A model generated the notes under the pieces. It did no database searches. It saw nothing but the letters and a program-made list of their open reading frames with translations, and was not told the origin of the DNA. DNA of 64,000 bases. Source: Parvimonas sp035282405. Its GTDB lineage: Bacteria > Bacillota > Clostridia > Tissierellales > Peptoniphilaceae. This document shows, in pieces, positions 37,952 through 47,113 of this stretch. How positions within the stretch are numbered: the stretch's first letter is position 1; every line of letters starts with the position of its first letter. Where the stretch lies: the NCBI RefSeq assembly GCF_035282405.1, contig NZ_JAYKBP010000001.1, positions 124,001-188,000 on the forward strand, given 5' to 3'. A program made the translations under genes and the position numbers.

Positions 37952-38416
37952 TTATAATGAGTTTCTAATTTCACTTACAGCTTCAATGATAGCATCACAG
38001 TCAAGAACCATTTCCATCATACCAATTTGGTCATCATAAACTGATTCATCAACTTCTGCTTTAAATTCAGGTTCAACTGCGTGATATACTTTAAGTCCTA
38101 ACTGAACTCCTGCTAATGGACCTGCAAAAGTAGGGTCTCCTGTAGTAACAGTTTCACCAGCTAATGCTGCTGATTCTGCTTCAGATGCTCCTAAAAGAAC
38201 TAAACAGTTTTCTGCTCCATATTTTTCTGCTAATTCTTTTACCCTTCTTTGATTTTCTAAGTCCATTGCTCCTGCTGCAGTTCAGACAAAACATTCAGTT
38301 GCTGAAAATACTATTTCTGCAGGAGTTGTAGCGACACATTCTTCCATAGCTGGTCCTGGTATACCATCTCTATCGCCGATTATGATTACTTTTGTGTTTT
38401 CTGTAAAAAGTGCCAT
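37952..38416 (-). CDS. grdA: Glycine reductase selenoprotein A
   Basis: 154 residues including selenocysteine at 45, encoded by TGA at 38282-38284. The start MALFTENTKVIIIGDRDGIP and the redox motif ATECFVU-TAAGAMD (Cys42-x-x-Sec45) are diagnostic of GrdA. A conventional ORF finder would report only the last 104 residues. GrdA carries the carboxymethyl-selenoether between proteins B and C and is re-reduced by thioredoxin. ATG at 38414-38416 follows AAAGGA at a somewhat wide distance. A hairpin behind this TGA (TGC-AGCAGGA-GCA) is weaker than that of grdB. It lies between grdE and grdB. Confidence 0.97.
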
Positions 38417-38491
38417 ATCGCTTACACATCCTTTCTATAATTTTTTATTTTCATGTAATTTTATATAATATTCCATTTTATTTAATAAATT

Positions 38492-39778
38492 CTAATAGCT
38501 AGTAGCTGATAATCTATTAAATCCTAATTCGTTTGTTGCACCTGTAATAGCTTGTAATTCAACCATAATTGAACCATCTTCTCTTAATGATCCGTCAAAT
38601 CCACCAGCAATAATGTCAACATAATCTAAAGTTCCAATAACTTTATCCATCTTAGGTAATACGATAGTTTCATTAGCATTACCACCAGTTACTACAGCAT
38701 TTGCAGCAACATCAGCATCAGCTAAAGATTGACTTGCTCCATCTCTTCCAGCATACTCATCAGTAATGATAACAGTTTTTACGCCTTTACCTTCAATTTT
38801 CTTACAGTTCATAATTAAGTCTGTATCTGGGTTACCAAATCCTTCTTGTGATACGATAGCTCCATCAAGATTTAAAAATTCACATAATTTAGCAGTCCAG
38901 TTTGATGATCTTTCTTTATCTGCTAAGTATACATTTTCATTAGTGATAATAACACCAACAAAGTTAATTTCTTTTCCATGTTGTTCATACATTGCTCTAA
39001 CAACAGGATTATTTAAGTGATGGTAAGTTGTATTCTTATCACAAGAAGATACACAGTTACCACTTAAGATAGCTCCATCCATTAATTCAGTTGGATATAA
39101 TAGTGTTGGAACTATTTGTTTTGCATCTACACCGTAAACATATGTATCATGTAATAATCCTTGAGATTGTAACATTTGCACATAAGCTACCTTTGGTAAA
39201 TGTTTTAATTCTTCAGCTTGTTCAAATAGTGGTTTAGTTTCAAATACTTCTACTTCATCTGGTTCAACTTCTTTACCAGCTAATCCCAAATAAGTAGCAG
39301 CTTTTAATCCAGCCATTCTAACAGCTTTTTCATAAGCGTGAGTAGCAACACCTTCAGCTGGTTCCACAATTAAAACTATATTATTAGTTTTTGAGAATGG
39401 AGTATATTCAGCTCCCGGTCCTTGCATATCAACAATACCTTCTTGGAAACCTACTATTTTACCAACTGTCATTACTGCTGCTCCCTTAAGAACATGAGTT
39501 CTTCCTGAACCAACTACATCAACTTTTGAAATCATTCCAGGGAATACTCCACCTGCTCCGTTAACCTTTACTCTTGGTTCTACAACATCCTTAATTGGAG
39601 TAATTCTTACACTTTCACCTGGTTTTGCAAGATCTACGTCTACTGATTTTAAGTGTTCATCATCCATTAAATGAGCAATTAATTCCTCTTTGTTAATGTA
39701 TAAAACACCCTTGTCAACTTTTGTTTCTGAACAAAATTTAACATCGTTAATTAAGATTTTTCCTAATTCTAGACGCAT
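38492..39778 (-). CDS. grdE: Glycine reductase protein B proprotein GrdE
   Basis: 428 residues. GrdE is made as a proprotein and cleaved at an Asn-Cys bond, the Cys becoming a pyruvoyl group that binds the amino substrate. The site is visible as LSGN241-C242VSSCDKN, which would give chains of about 25 and 20 kDa. The rest (LELGKILINDVKFCSETKVD, VITDEYAGRDGASQSLADAD) is typical of the GrdE/GrdG/GrdI family. Being next to grdA and grdB and being the only such gene supports the glycine form rather than betaine or sarcosine. AGGAGG-type site upstream. Confidence 0.95.
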   Translation of the reverse strand: MRLELGKILINDVKFCSETKVDKGVLYINKEELIAHLMDDEHLKSVDVDLAKPGESVRITPIKDVVEPRVKVNGAGGVFPGMISKVDVVGSGRTHVLKGAAVMTVGKIVGFQEGIVDMQGPGAEYTPFSKTNNIVLIVEPAEGVATHAYEKAVRMAGLKAATYLGLAGKEVEPDEVEVFETKPLFEQAEELKHLPKVAYVQMLQSQGLLHDTYVYGVDAKQIVPTLLYPTELMDGAILSGNCVSSCDKNTTYHHLNNPVVRAMYEQHGKEINFVGVIITNENVYLADKERSSNWTAKLCEFLNLDGAIVSQEGFGNPDTDLIMNCKKIEGKGVKTVIITDEYAGRDGASQSLADADVAANAVVTGGNANETIVLPKMDKVIGTLDYVDIIAGGFDGSLREDGSIMVELQAITGATNELGFNRLSATSY

Positions 39779-39830
39779 ATACTCACCTCCTTAAAATTTA
39801 TATATTTAATCCTTTCGGAATTAAATTCAT

Positions 39831-40760
39831 TTATTCTAAACTTTCGACATACTTCCTAGCATTTATGGCAGCTATAGCACCATCATTTACAGCTGTAACT
39901 ACTTGTCTAAGTTCTTTTACTCTAACATCTCCAGCGGCAAATACACCTTCAACACTAGTTTTCATAGTTTCATTTGATACTATATAATTTCTATCAGTTT
40001 CAATTTTTCCTTCAATTAATGAGCTTTCAGGAATATAACCAACAAAAATGAAAACGCCAAAAATCATATCACCTTCTCTTGGAACTATCTTAGTTTTTTC
40101 TCCAGTTTTATTATTTACTATATTCATAGCTCCTAGTAAACCAGTTCCTTCAAAACTTTCTACCTCAACATTCCACATAATCTTTAATTTTTCACGTTTT
40201 AATGCTTTTGCTTCTATTGATTTAGCTACAGATAATTTATCTTTTCTTACTAATAGTGTAACATTTCGTCCAAATTTAGTAAGATACATAGCCTCTTCAA
40301 CCGCTGCCTCTCCTGACCCTACAACATAAACATCTAAATCTTGAAAAAATGGAGCATCACAAGTCGCACAATATGCTATTCCTTTACCTGTAAATTCCTT
40401 TTCTCCAGGAACATTTAACAATCTCGGATTAGATCCTGTAGCAATTATTATAGACTTGCCTTCATATGTAGCATTTTCTCCATAAACTACTTTAGTAGTT
40501 CCAGACAAATCTACATTAACAGCAGTATCTATCGCAAATTCCGCTCCAAAAGATTTTGCTTGCTTGACCATTCTTTCAATCAATTCTGGACCTGTTGGCA
40601 CATCTTCTGCTCCAGGATAATTCGCTATTTCATCAGTCTTAGCAATTAATCCACCGGGTGTTCCTTTTTCAATAATTATAGTTTTCATGCTAGCTCTTGC
40701 AGCATATATTCCTGCACTTATACCTGCAGGACCTGCTCCGATTATTATACAATCGTACAT
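39831..40760 (-). CDS. trxB: Thioredoxin-reductase-like flavoprotein of the grd operon
   Basis: 309 residues. The FAD motif GAGPAGISAGIYAAR starts at residue 8, the redox pair is C131-A-T-C134, and the C-terminal GDVRVKELRQVVTAVNDG is standard. The NADPH-binding part departs from the norm: GSGEAAVEE (148-156) replaces GGGxxAxEE, and VRKDKLSVAK (171-180) stands where HRRxxxRA normally reads the 2'-phosphate. Electron donor specificity may therefore differ from NADPH. It is the first gene of the operon and would recycle the thioredoxin that reduces GrdA, yet no trxA follows it, although trxA accompanies trxB in several known grd operons. Confidence 0.88.
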   Translation of the reverse strand: MYDCIIIGAGPAGISAGIYAARASMKTIIIEKGTPGGLIAKTDEIANYPGAEDVPTGPELIERMVKQAKSFGAEFAIDTAVNVDLSGTTKVVYGENATYEGKSIIIATGSNPRLLNVPGEKEFTGKGIAYCATCDAPFFQDLDVYVVGSGEAAVEEAMYLTKFGRNVTLLVRKDKLSVAKSIEAKALKREKLKIMWNVEVESFEGTGLLGAMNIVNNKTGEKTKIVPREGDMIFGVFIFVGYIPESSLIEGKIETDRNYIVSNETMKTSVEGVFAAGDVRVKELRQVVTAVNDGAIAAINARKYVESLE

Positions 40761-40772
40761 AGTTTACCTCCG

Positions 40773-40801
40773 TTTACAGTATCAAAATAATAAACTGTAA
40801 A
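40773..40801 (-). promoter_or_regulatory. Inverted repeat in the grd operon leader
   Basis: A perfect 8-bp inverted repeat, TTTACAGT and ACTGTAAA with a 13-base spacer, lies between the promoter and the ribosome binding site of trxB. It may be an operator or a leader hairpin; there is no U tract, so it is not a terminator. Confidence 0.5.
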
Positions 40802-40820
40802 GAAAACACACTCGTTTATT

Positions 40821-40849
40821 ATTATATATTAAGTTTACCCAATTGTAAA
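40821..40849 (-). promoter_or_regulatory. Promoter of the glycine reductase operon
   Basis: Minus strand TTTACA (40849-40844), 17 bases, TATAAT (40826-40821). It drives trxB-grdE-grdA-grdB and, past a hairpin, grdC-grdD. Confidence 0.75.
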
Positions 40850-40921
40850 GCATTTTTTGACAAAATCATAATAAAACTTTTTTATAACTTTAAGTATTTG
40901 TATATAAAATTCACAATCTTT

Positions 40922-42526
40922 TTAAAGTTCTTTTCCTAATGTGTAATTTGCAATATTGACACTATGGTCTGCAATTCTTTCGAAATTTGATAATATGTCT
41001 AGGAATTTGACTCCAGCATTTGTATCGCATATTCCTCTATTAATTCTATCCATATGATTTCTTCTATAGCTTTCTTCTAATATATCTACTTCTTCTTCAA
41101 TATTTATACAATTTTTAGCTAACTCAAAATTATTATCTTTGTAAGCAATTGTTGTATCAACAACAATTTTCATAACATCAGAAGAAATTTTTTCATATTC
41201 ATCAAAAGCTGTTTTACTAAAGACAGAATTTTCATCTTTAATTTCTTGAATTAATTCTATAATGTTCTCACAGTGATCTCCTATTCTTTCATAGTCATTT
41301 ATTGCATACATCATGACAAAAACTTTATGTTTTTCTTCATCTGATAAGTTCTTATCAGCTAAAGGAACTAAGTAATCAATTATTTCTTTTTCTAATCCAT
41401 TAATCATTTTTTCTCTGTTAAATACAAATTCTATATTTTTGCTACTTTTAGTCTTAAATGCCTCTATTGTCTTTTCAAGAGATTCAATTACAATTTCTCC
41501 CATTCTTGCAACCTCTTTTTGTGCTTGTATAATTGCAATACTTGGTGTTTCAAAAAATCTTTTATCTAAATTTTCAGAATAATGTTCTTCAACTACATCA
41601 TCACCTTTGATAACTAATTGTGATATTTTAACTAAAAGATTAGAAAATGGTAATTGAATCAAAACATTTATTATATTAAAAAATGTATGAGCATTCGCAA
41701 TTTGCCTTTGAACATTTCCGGGAGATATATATTCAACCAAATATTGAACTGGAATTCTCAAAACAGTTATAAATATAATAGTTCCTATTAAATTGAATAG
41801 AAAATGAATAAAAGCAGCTCTCTTTGCATTTTTACTTGCCCCTATTCCAGCAATCATAGCGGTTGTTGTTGTCCCAATATTATCCCCAAAAAGTACACCA
41901 AAGGCTTGATTTATATTTATCGCACCTTGCATACCCAGTGCTTCTAACAATCCTATTGAAGCTGATGACGATTGAAGCACTGTAGTTAATAAGAATCCTG
42001 CTAAAACTCCAATAAATGGATTATTTAATTTTACAAGAATATTTTTAAACCATTCTTCTTGTGCAAGAGGTGCCAATCCACTACTCATAATTGACATGCC
42101 TAAAAATAATATACCAAACCCAATTAATATCTCAGCTATATCTTTTTTTCTATCATTCTTTGCTCTCATCCACATGAAAACCCCAATAGCAATAACTAAT
42201 GGTGCATATTTTGAAATGTCAAAAGCAATAATTTGTGCAGTAATAGTAGTTCCTACATTTGCACCTATAATTATTCCAACAGACTGGGCTAAAGTCATAA
42301 ATCCAGCATTTACAAAACCTATAGCCATTATAGTAGTTGCAGAACTTGATTGAATAATCATTGTAACAAAAATACCAACCAATACCGCATATATCCTGTT
42401 TTTAGTTATTGCAGCAATTATTCCTTTTAATCTTTCACCACAAGACTTTTGCAGTCCTGCACCCATTAAATTCATTCCATATAAGAATAAACCTAAACCT
42501 CCTAAGACAGAAATGAAAACAGACAT
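40922..42526 (-). CDS. Na+/phosphate cotransporter with PhoU-like domain
   Basis: 534 residues from the ATG at 42524-42526 (GGAGG upstream). The N-terminal two thirds is the Na/Pi symporter fold with its two repeated QSSSAT-type motifs: TMIIQSSSATTIMAIGF and TVLQSSSASIGLLEALG. The cytosolic C-terminal part from about 340 is a PhoU-like helical bundle (MYAINDYERIGDHCENI and FLDILSNFERIADHSVNI). Such NptA/YjbB proteins move phosphate across the membrane, with the PhoU part probably regulating it. It stands alone between the grd operon and the glycolytic operon. Confidence 0.93.
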   Translation of the reverse strand: MSVFISVLGGLGLFLYGMNLMGAGLQKSCGERLKGIIAAITKNRIYAVLVGIFVTMIIQSSSATTIMAIGFVNAGFMTLAQSVGIIIGANVGTTITAQIIAFDISKYAPLVIAIGVFMWMRAKNDRKKDIAEILIGFGILFLGMSIMSSGLAPLAQEEWFKNILVKLNNPFIGVLAGFLLTTVLQSSSASIGLLEALGMQGAININQAFGVLFGDNIGTTTTAMIAGIGASKNAKRAAFIHFLFNLIGTIIFITVLRIPVQYLVEYISPGNVQRQIANAHTFFNIINVLIQLPFSNLLVKISQLVIKGDDVVEEHYSENLDKRFFETPSIAIIQAQKEVARMGEIVIESLEKTIEAFKTKSSKNIEFVFNREKMINGLEKEIIDYLVPLADKNLSDEEKHKVFVMMYAINDYERIGDHCENIIELIQEIKDENSVFSKTAFDEYEKISSDVMKIVVDTTIAYKDNNFELAKNCINIEEEVDILEESYRRNHMDRINRGICDTNAGVKFLDILSNFERIADHSVNIANYTLGKEL

Positions 42527-42694
42527 ATTTCCTCCAAAAATTATTAAAAAAATCAAAATATTAGCTCATATATTATATATAAACTTACCAATAATAGTAT
42601 ACCATAAAATGAAATAAAAATGATATTTATTTCAAATAATTCTATAAATTAATCTTAAAATTTATATAAATAATGAGCTAATTAAAGATTATTA

Positions 42695-43984
42695 TTATTT
42701 TCTATCAATATTATAGAATGCAGACAATCCTAAAAATTTAGAATTTTCTCCTAATCTGTCTTCAATTCTCAATAATTGATTATATTTACAAATTCTATCT
42801 GTTCTTGAAGCTGAACCGGTTTTTATTTGACCCGCATTTACTGCAACAGCTAAATCAGCAATAGTTGTATCTTCTGTTTCTCCCGATCTATGCGAAATTA
42901 CACAAGTATAACCATGAGTTTTAGCAAGTTCTATTGCATCTAAAGTTTCAGTTATTGTTCCAATTTGATTTAATTTTATTAAAATTGAATTAGCGATTCC
43001 TTTTTCAATTCCTGTATTTAATCTTGAGTAATTAGTAACAAATAAATCATCTCCAACAAGTTGAATTTTATTTCCAATTTTTTCAGTTAAAAGTTTCCAT
43101 CCATCCCAATCATCTTCAGATAATCCATCTTCAATTGAAATAATAGGATATTTTTCAACTAATTCACAATAATAATTTACTAATTCTTCTGAAGAATAAG
43201 TTTTTCCTTCTCCTTTAAAATTATATTTTCCATTTTCATACATTTCACTAGATGCTACATCTAAAGCTAAAAATATATCTTTTCCAGCTTTATAACCTGC
43301 TTTTTCAATGGCTTCCATAATTGTTTTTAAAGCTTCTTCATTAGAGTTAAGATTTGGAGCAAAACCACCTTCGTCACCAACAGCTGTATTATATCCTTTT
43401 GATTTCAATACAGATTTTAAGTTATGGAAAATTTCAGTTCCCATTCTAAGAGATTCTTTAAATGAACAAGCTCCTGCAGGCATAACCATAAATTCTTGAA
43501 TGTCTACATTATTATCTGCATGTTCTCCACCGTTTAAAATGTTCATCATTGGAACAGGTAAAGTTTTTGCGTTAACTCCACCAATATATTCATAAAGAGG
43601 AGTATCTGATTCAATTGCTGCAGCTCTTGCCACTGCCATTGAAACTCCTAAAATAGCATTTGCACCTAGTTTTGATTTATTATTAGTTCCATCAATTTGG
43701 ATTAATGCTCTATCAATTCCAACTTGGTCAAAAACATCAAATCCAATCAATTCTTCTGCTATAACATCATTAACATTATTAACTGCATTTAGAGTTCCTT
43801 TCCCCAGATATCTTGTTTTATCACCATCTCTAAGTTCAACCGCTTCGTGAACTCCTGTTGATGCTCCTGAAGGAACTATCGCACTTCCAACTATCCCATT
43901 TTCAGTTGTAACCTCAACTTCAACAGTTGGGTTTCCTCTTGAATCTAAAACTTCTCTTGCATAAATTTCAACTATTAAGCTCAT
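42695..43984 (-). CDS. eno: Enolase
   Basis: 429 residues. The metal and substrate motifs are present: SGASTGVHEAVELRDGD, the catalytic Glu in NGGEHADNNVDIQEFM, SIEDGLSEDDW, and the C-terminal signature LIKLNQIGTITETLDAI and ISHRSGETEDT. It converts 2-phosphoglycerate to phosphoenolpyruvate. It is the last gene of cggR-gap-pgk-tpiA-eno, 10 bases behind tpiA. A phosphoglycerate mutase gene (gpmI), which stands between tpiA and eno in Bacillus, is missing here. Confidence 0.98.
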   Translation of the reverse strand: MSLIVEIYAREVLDSRGNPTVEVEVTTENGIVGSAIVPSGASTGVHEAVELRDGDKTRYLGKGTLNAVNNVNDVIAEELIGFDVFDQVGIDRALIQIDGTNNKSKLGANAILGVSMAVARAAAIESDTPLYEYIGGVNAKTLPVPMMNILNGGEHADNNVDIQEFMVMPAGACSFKESLRMGTEIFHNLKSVLKSKGYNTAVGDEGGFAPNLNSNEEALKTIMEAIEKAGYKAGKDIFLALDVASSEMYENGKYNFKGEGKTYSSEELVNYYCELVEKYPIISIEDGLSEDDWDGWKLLTEKIGNKIQLVGDDLFVTNYSRLNTGIEKGIANSILIKLNQIGTITETLDAIELAKTHGYTCVISHRSGETEDTTIADLAVAVNAGQIKTGSASRTDRICKYNQLLRIEDRLGENSKFLGLSAFYNIDRK

Positions 43985-43994
43985 AATATTCTCC

Positions 43995-44744
43995 TTATAA
44001 ATTATAATTTATTAACGCACAAAAACTATCGCTCTCTAAACAAGCTCCACCAACCAAAGCTCCATCTACATTTTCTTTTTGCATTAAATCTTTTATATTA
44101 TTCGGTTTAACACTGCCTCCATATTGAATTCTTACATTTTCAGATAAAATTCCATAAATATCATCTAAAATTTTTCTTATAAATTTAATCATGTTTTCAG
44201 CATCGTCAGAAGATGCAGTTAATCCGGTTCCTATTGCCCATACAGGTTCATAGGCAATTATTACTTTTTCAATATCAGTTTCACTAATACCATCTAGAGT
44301 ATTTCTTATTTGTTTTTCAACAACTTCTTTTTCTATTCCTGAATTTCTTTCTTCAATAGTTTCTCCACAACATAATATTGGAATTAAGTTATTTTGTAAT
44401 GCAGATTTTACTTTTTTGTTTATCATTTCATCAGTTTCAGTAAAAATAATTCTTCTTTCAGAATGTCCTAATATTACATATGATACTCCACAACTTTTCA
44501 ACATTATAGGAGAAATTTCACCTGTAAATGCCCCTTTGTTTTCAAAGTACATATTTTGAACTCCTAAGCCTACATCAGTGCCTTTCAACAATTTATTTGC
44601 TTCTGTAACATAAATAAAAGGAACACATATTACCTTCTCTACACTATTATCCAACTTTTCTGATAAAATTTCTTTTACTAAAAGCTTGGCTTCATCCAAA
44701 TCTTTGTTCATCTTCCAATTTCCAATAATAACAGGTTTTCTCAT
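43995..44744 (-). CDS. tpiA: Triosephosphate isomerase
   Basis: 249 residues. The N-terminal GNWKMNK holds the catalytic Lys/Asn, GHSERR the catalytic His, and AYEPVWAIGTG the catalytic Glu and flexible loop 6. YGGSVKPNN is the phosphate-binding loop. It interconverts dihydroxyacetone phosphate and glyceraldehyde-3-phosphate. It lies 11 bases behind pgk and 10 before eno. Confidence 0.98.
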   Translation of the reverse strand: MRKPVIIGNWKMNKDLDEAKLLVKEILSEKLDNSVEKVICVPFIYVTEANKLLKGTDVGLGVQNMYFENKGAFTGEISPIMLKSCGVSYVILGHSERRIIFTETDEMINKKVKSALQNNLIPILCCGETIEERNSGIEKEVVEKQIRNTLDGISETDIEKVIIAYEPVWAIGTGLTASSDDAENMIKFIRKILDDIYGILSENVRIQYGGSVKPNNIKDLMQKENVDGALVGGACLESDSFCALINYNL

Positions 44745-44755
44745 ACTGCCTCCAA

Positions 44756-45952
44756 TTATTTATTATCTATAGAATCAATTCCCGGTAAAATCTTTCCTTC
44801 TAAAAATTCTAGAGATGCGCCTCCTCCGGTTGAAATATGAGTTATTTTATCTTTATAACCGGATTTTTCAGCAGCAGCAGCACTATCTCCCCCACCTATA
44901 ATACTAATTGAATCCGTTTCTGCAATCGCCTTTGCAATTTTAAATGTACCTTTTGCAAAATTTGACATTTCAAAAACTCCCATAGGACCATTCCAAACAA
45001 CAGTTTTTGAACTTTTAATTTTATCGGAAAATAGTTTAACTGTTTTTTCACCAATATCTAGTCCCATATAATCATCTTCTATTGAATCTATATTAACTGT
45101 TTTAAATTCTGAATCATTAGAAAATTCTTTACTAACAACAACATCTTTTGGTAATAATATCTTAACATTTTTACTTTTTGCTTTTTCTATCAAGTCTTTT
45201 GCTAATTCAACTTTATCTTCTTCCAATAAACTTTTACCGACTGAATAACCTAAAGATTTTAGGAATGTAAATGCCATTCCTCCTCCAATTATTATACTGT
45301 CAACTTTTTCAATCAAATTTTCAATTACAGTAATTTTATCGGATACTTTTGCTCCTCCTAAAATTGCAACAAAGGGTCTTTCAGGATTAGAAAGAGCTTT
45401 TCCCATTATAGAAATTTCCTTTTCTACTAAAAATCCCACAGCTGATGGCAAAAATTTACAAAGTCCAACATTTGAACAATGCGCTCTATGACTTGTACCA
45501 AAAGCGTCATTTATATATAATTCACCTAGCTCAGCTAATTCTTTAGAAAAATCATCAATATTTTTTGTTTCTTCATTTCTAAATCTGGTATTTTCAAGTA
45601 AAACGACTTCTCCATCTTTTAATTTTAAAACCTCACCTTTTACATTTTCATCAACTACCAAATCACTTTGTAAAAATTTAACATCTTTATTTAAAAGTTT
45701 AGATAGTTCTTTAGCTACAGGTTCTAATGAAAATTCTTTCTTAGCTTCTCCCTTTGGTCTTCCAAGATGAGATAATAAAATTACTTTTGCATTATTTTCA
45801 ATTAAATATTTAATTGTAGGTAATGCTGCTACAATTCTAGCATTATCAGTAATTTTACCTTCTTCAGTTTTTGACATAGGAACGTTAAAATCAACTCTTA
45901 CAATAACTCTTTTTGAGCTCACTTCTAAATCAGTAATAACTTTTTTATTCAT
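44756..45952 (-). CDS. pgk: Phosphoglycerate kinase
   Basis: 398 residues. The N-terminal signature RVIVRVDFNVPM, the substrate basic patch LLSHLGRPKG, and the nucleotide site ILGGAKVSDKI and SIIGGGDSAAAAE are all present. It makes ATP from 1,3-bisphosphoglycerate. Its leader contains a strong hairpin just ahead of the AGGAG site, which may separate its expression from that of gap. Confidence 0.98.
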   Translation of the reverse strand: MNKKVITDLEVSSKRVIVRVDFNVPMSKTEEGKITDNARIVAALPTIKYLIENNAKVILLSHLGRPKGEAKKEFSLEPVAKELSKLLNKDVKFLQSDLVVDENVKGEVLKLKDGEVVLLENTRFRNEETKNIDDFSKELAELGELYINDAFGTSHRAHCSNVGLCKFLPSAVGFLVEKEISIMGKALSNPERPFVAILGGAKVSDKITVIENLIEKVDSIIIGGGMAFTFLKSLGYSVGKSLLEEDKVELAKDLIEKAKSKNVKILLPKDVVVSKEFSNDSEFKTVNIDSIEDDYMGLDIGEKTVKLFSDKIKSSKTVVWNGPMGVFEMSNFAKGTFKIAKAIAETDSISIIGGGDSAAAAEKSGYKDKITHISTGGGASLEFLEGKILPGIDSIDNK

Positions 45953-45970
45953 AATTACTCCTTACTATAC

Positions 45971-46000
45971 AATATGAGGTGAAAATCTACACCTCATATT
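45971..46000 (-). repeat. Perfect 11-bp inverted repeat in the gap-pgk intergenic region
   Basis: AATATGAGGTG and CACCTCATATT separated by 8 bases, ending about 20 bases before the pgk start. There is no T tract after it on the minus strand, so it is not an intrinsic terminator. It could stabilise or mark a processing point in the mRNA, or act as a protein site. Confidence 0.75.
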
Positions 46001-46074
46001 ATTATAAAATAATAAGATTCCAAAGCATCATTAGATACGAGTATAATTAAATTTTGGAAATTCTTATTTATAAA

Positions 46075-47076
46075 CTATTTTGAAAGATTAACTAAATATT
46101 GGAAAGTACGAATTAAATTTGCAGTATATGACATTTCGTTGTCATACCAAGCAACTGTTTTAACTAGTTGCTTACCATCAACTTCAACTATTCTAGTTTG
46201 AGTAGCATCAAATAAAGATCCATATTTTATTCCAATTACATCTGTAGAAACTATAGGATCTTCAGTATATCCAAATGACTCACTTGATGCTTCTTTCATT
46301 GCATTGTTAATTTCTTCAACTGTAACATTTTTTTCTAAAACTGTTACCAATTCTGTTAATGATCCTGTAGCAACAGGTACTCTTTGAGCAGAACCATCTA
46401 GTTTTCCTTTTAATTCAGGAATAACAAGTCCAATAGCTTTAGCTGCTCCTGTAGTATTAGGAACAATATTTATTGCTGCTGATCTTGCTCTTCTCATATC
46501 GCCTTTTCTATGTGGAGCATCTAAAGTATTTTGATCTCCTGTATAAGCATGAATAGTAGTCATGATTCCTTGAACAATACCAAATCTATCTTGTAAAACC
46601 TTAGCCATTGGAGCTAAACAGTTAGTAGTACAAGACGCTCCTGATAAAATTTGTTCAGTTCCATCCAATATATTATGATTTACACCATAAACTACAGTTT
46701 TCATATCGCCTTTTCCTGGAGCAGATATAATAACTCTCTTTGCTCCAGCATCAATATGGAATTGTGCTTTTTCCTTTGCAACAAAGAAACCTGTACATTC
46801 CAATACTACATCTATATCCAATTCTTTCCAAGGTAAATTCTTAGGATCTGCATCTGAGAACACTTTAATCTCTTTGCCATCTATAGAAAAGCATCCTTCT
46901 TTTACAATTACTTCCTTTTCAAATCTTCCTTGAGTTGAATCATATTTTAACAAATGAGCTAACATATTTGCATCTGTTAAATCATTTATAGCAACAACTT
47001 CAACTCCTTCTAAATCGTGCATTAATCTAAATGCCAATCTACCTATTCTTCCAAATCCGTTAATCGCAACTTTCAT
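46075..47076 (-). CDS. gap: Glyceraldehyde-3-phosphate dehydrogenase
   Basis: 333 residues. The NAD-binding start NGFGRIGRLAFR, the catalytic SGASCTTNCLAP (Cys near 151) and the downstream WYDNEMSYT are all standard. Asp in AINDLTD suggests NAD rather than NADP as cofactor. It oxidises glyceraldehyde-3-phosphate to 1,3-bisphosphoglycerate. It follows cggR after 37 bases and leads the glycolytic genes. Confidence 0.98.
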   Translation of the reverse strand: MKVAINGFGRIGRLAFRLMHDLEGVEVVAINDLTDANMLAHLLKYDSTQGRFEKEVIVKEGCFSIDGKEIKVFSDADPKNLPWKELDIDVVLECTGFFVAKEKAQFHIDAGAKRVIISAPGKGDMKTVVYGVNHNILDGTEQILSGASCTTNCLAPMAKVLQDRFGIVQGIMTTIHAYTGDQNTLDAPHRKGDMRRARSAAINIVPNTTGAAKAIGLVIPELKGKLDGSAQRVPVATGSLTELVTVLEKNVTVEEINNAMKEASSESFGYTEDPIVSTDVIGIKYGSLFDATQTRIVEVDGKQLVKTVAWYDNEMSYTANLIRTFQYLVNLSK

Positions 47077-47113
47077 TTCGATTCCTCCTTAAAATTTTAT
47101 AAAAAGCTTTCGC

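Noticed and set aside
37952..38266. 104-residue protein starting MDLENQRR
   Set aside because: It is the part of GrdA after the selenocysteine codon; the true start is at 38416.
42640..42690. Weak hairpin after eno
   Set aside because: Only a 7-bp AT stem with a loop of about 25 bases; not convincing as a terminator.
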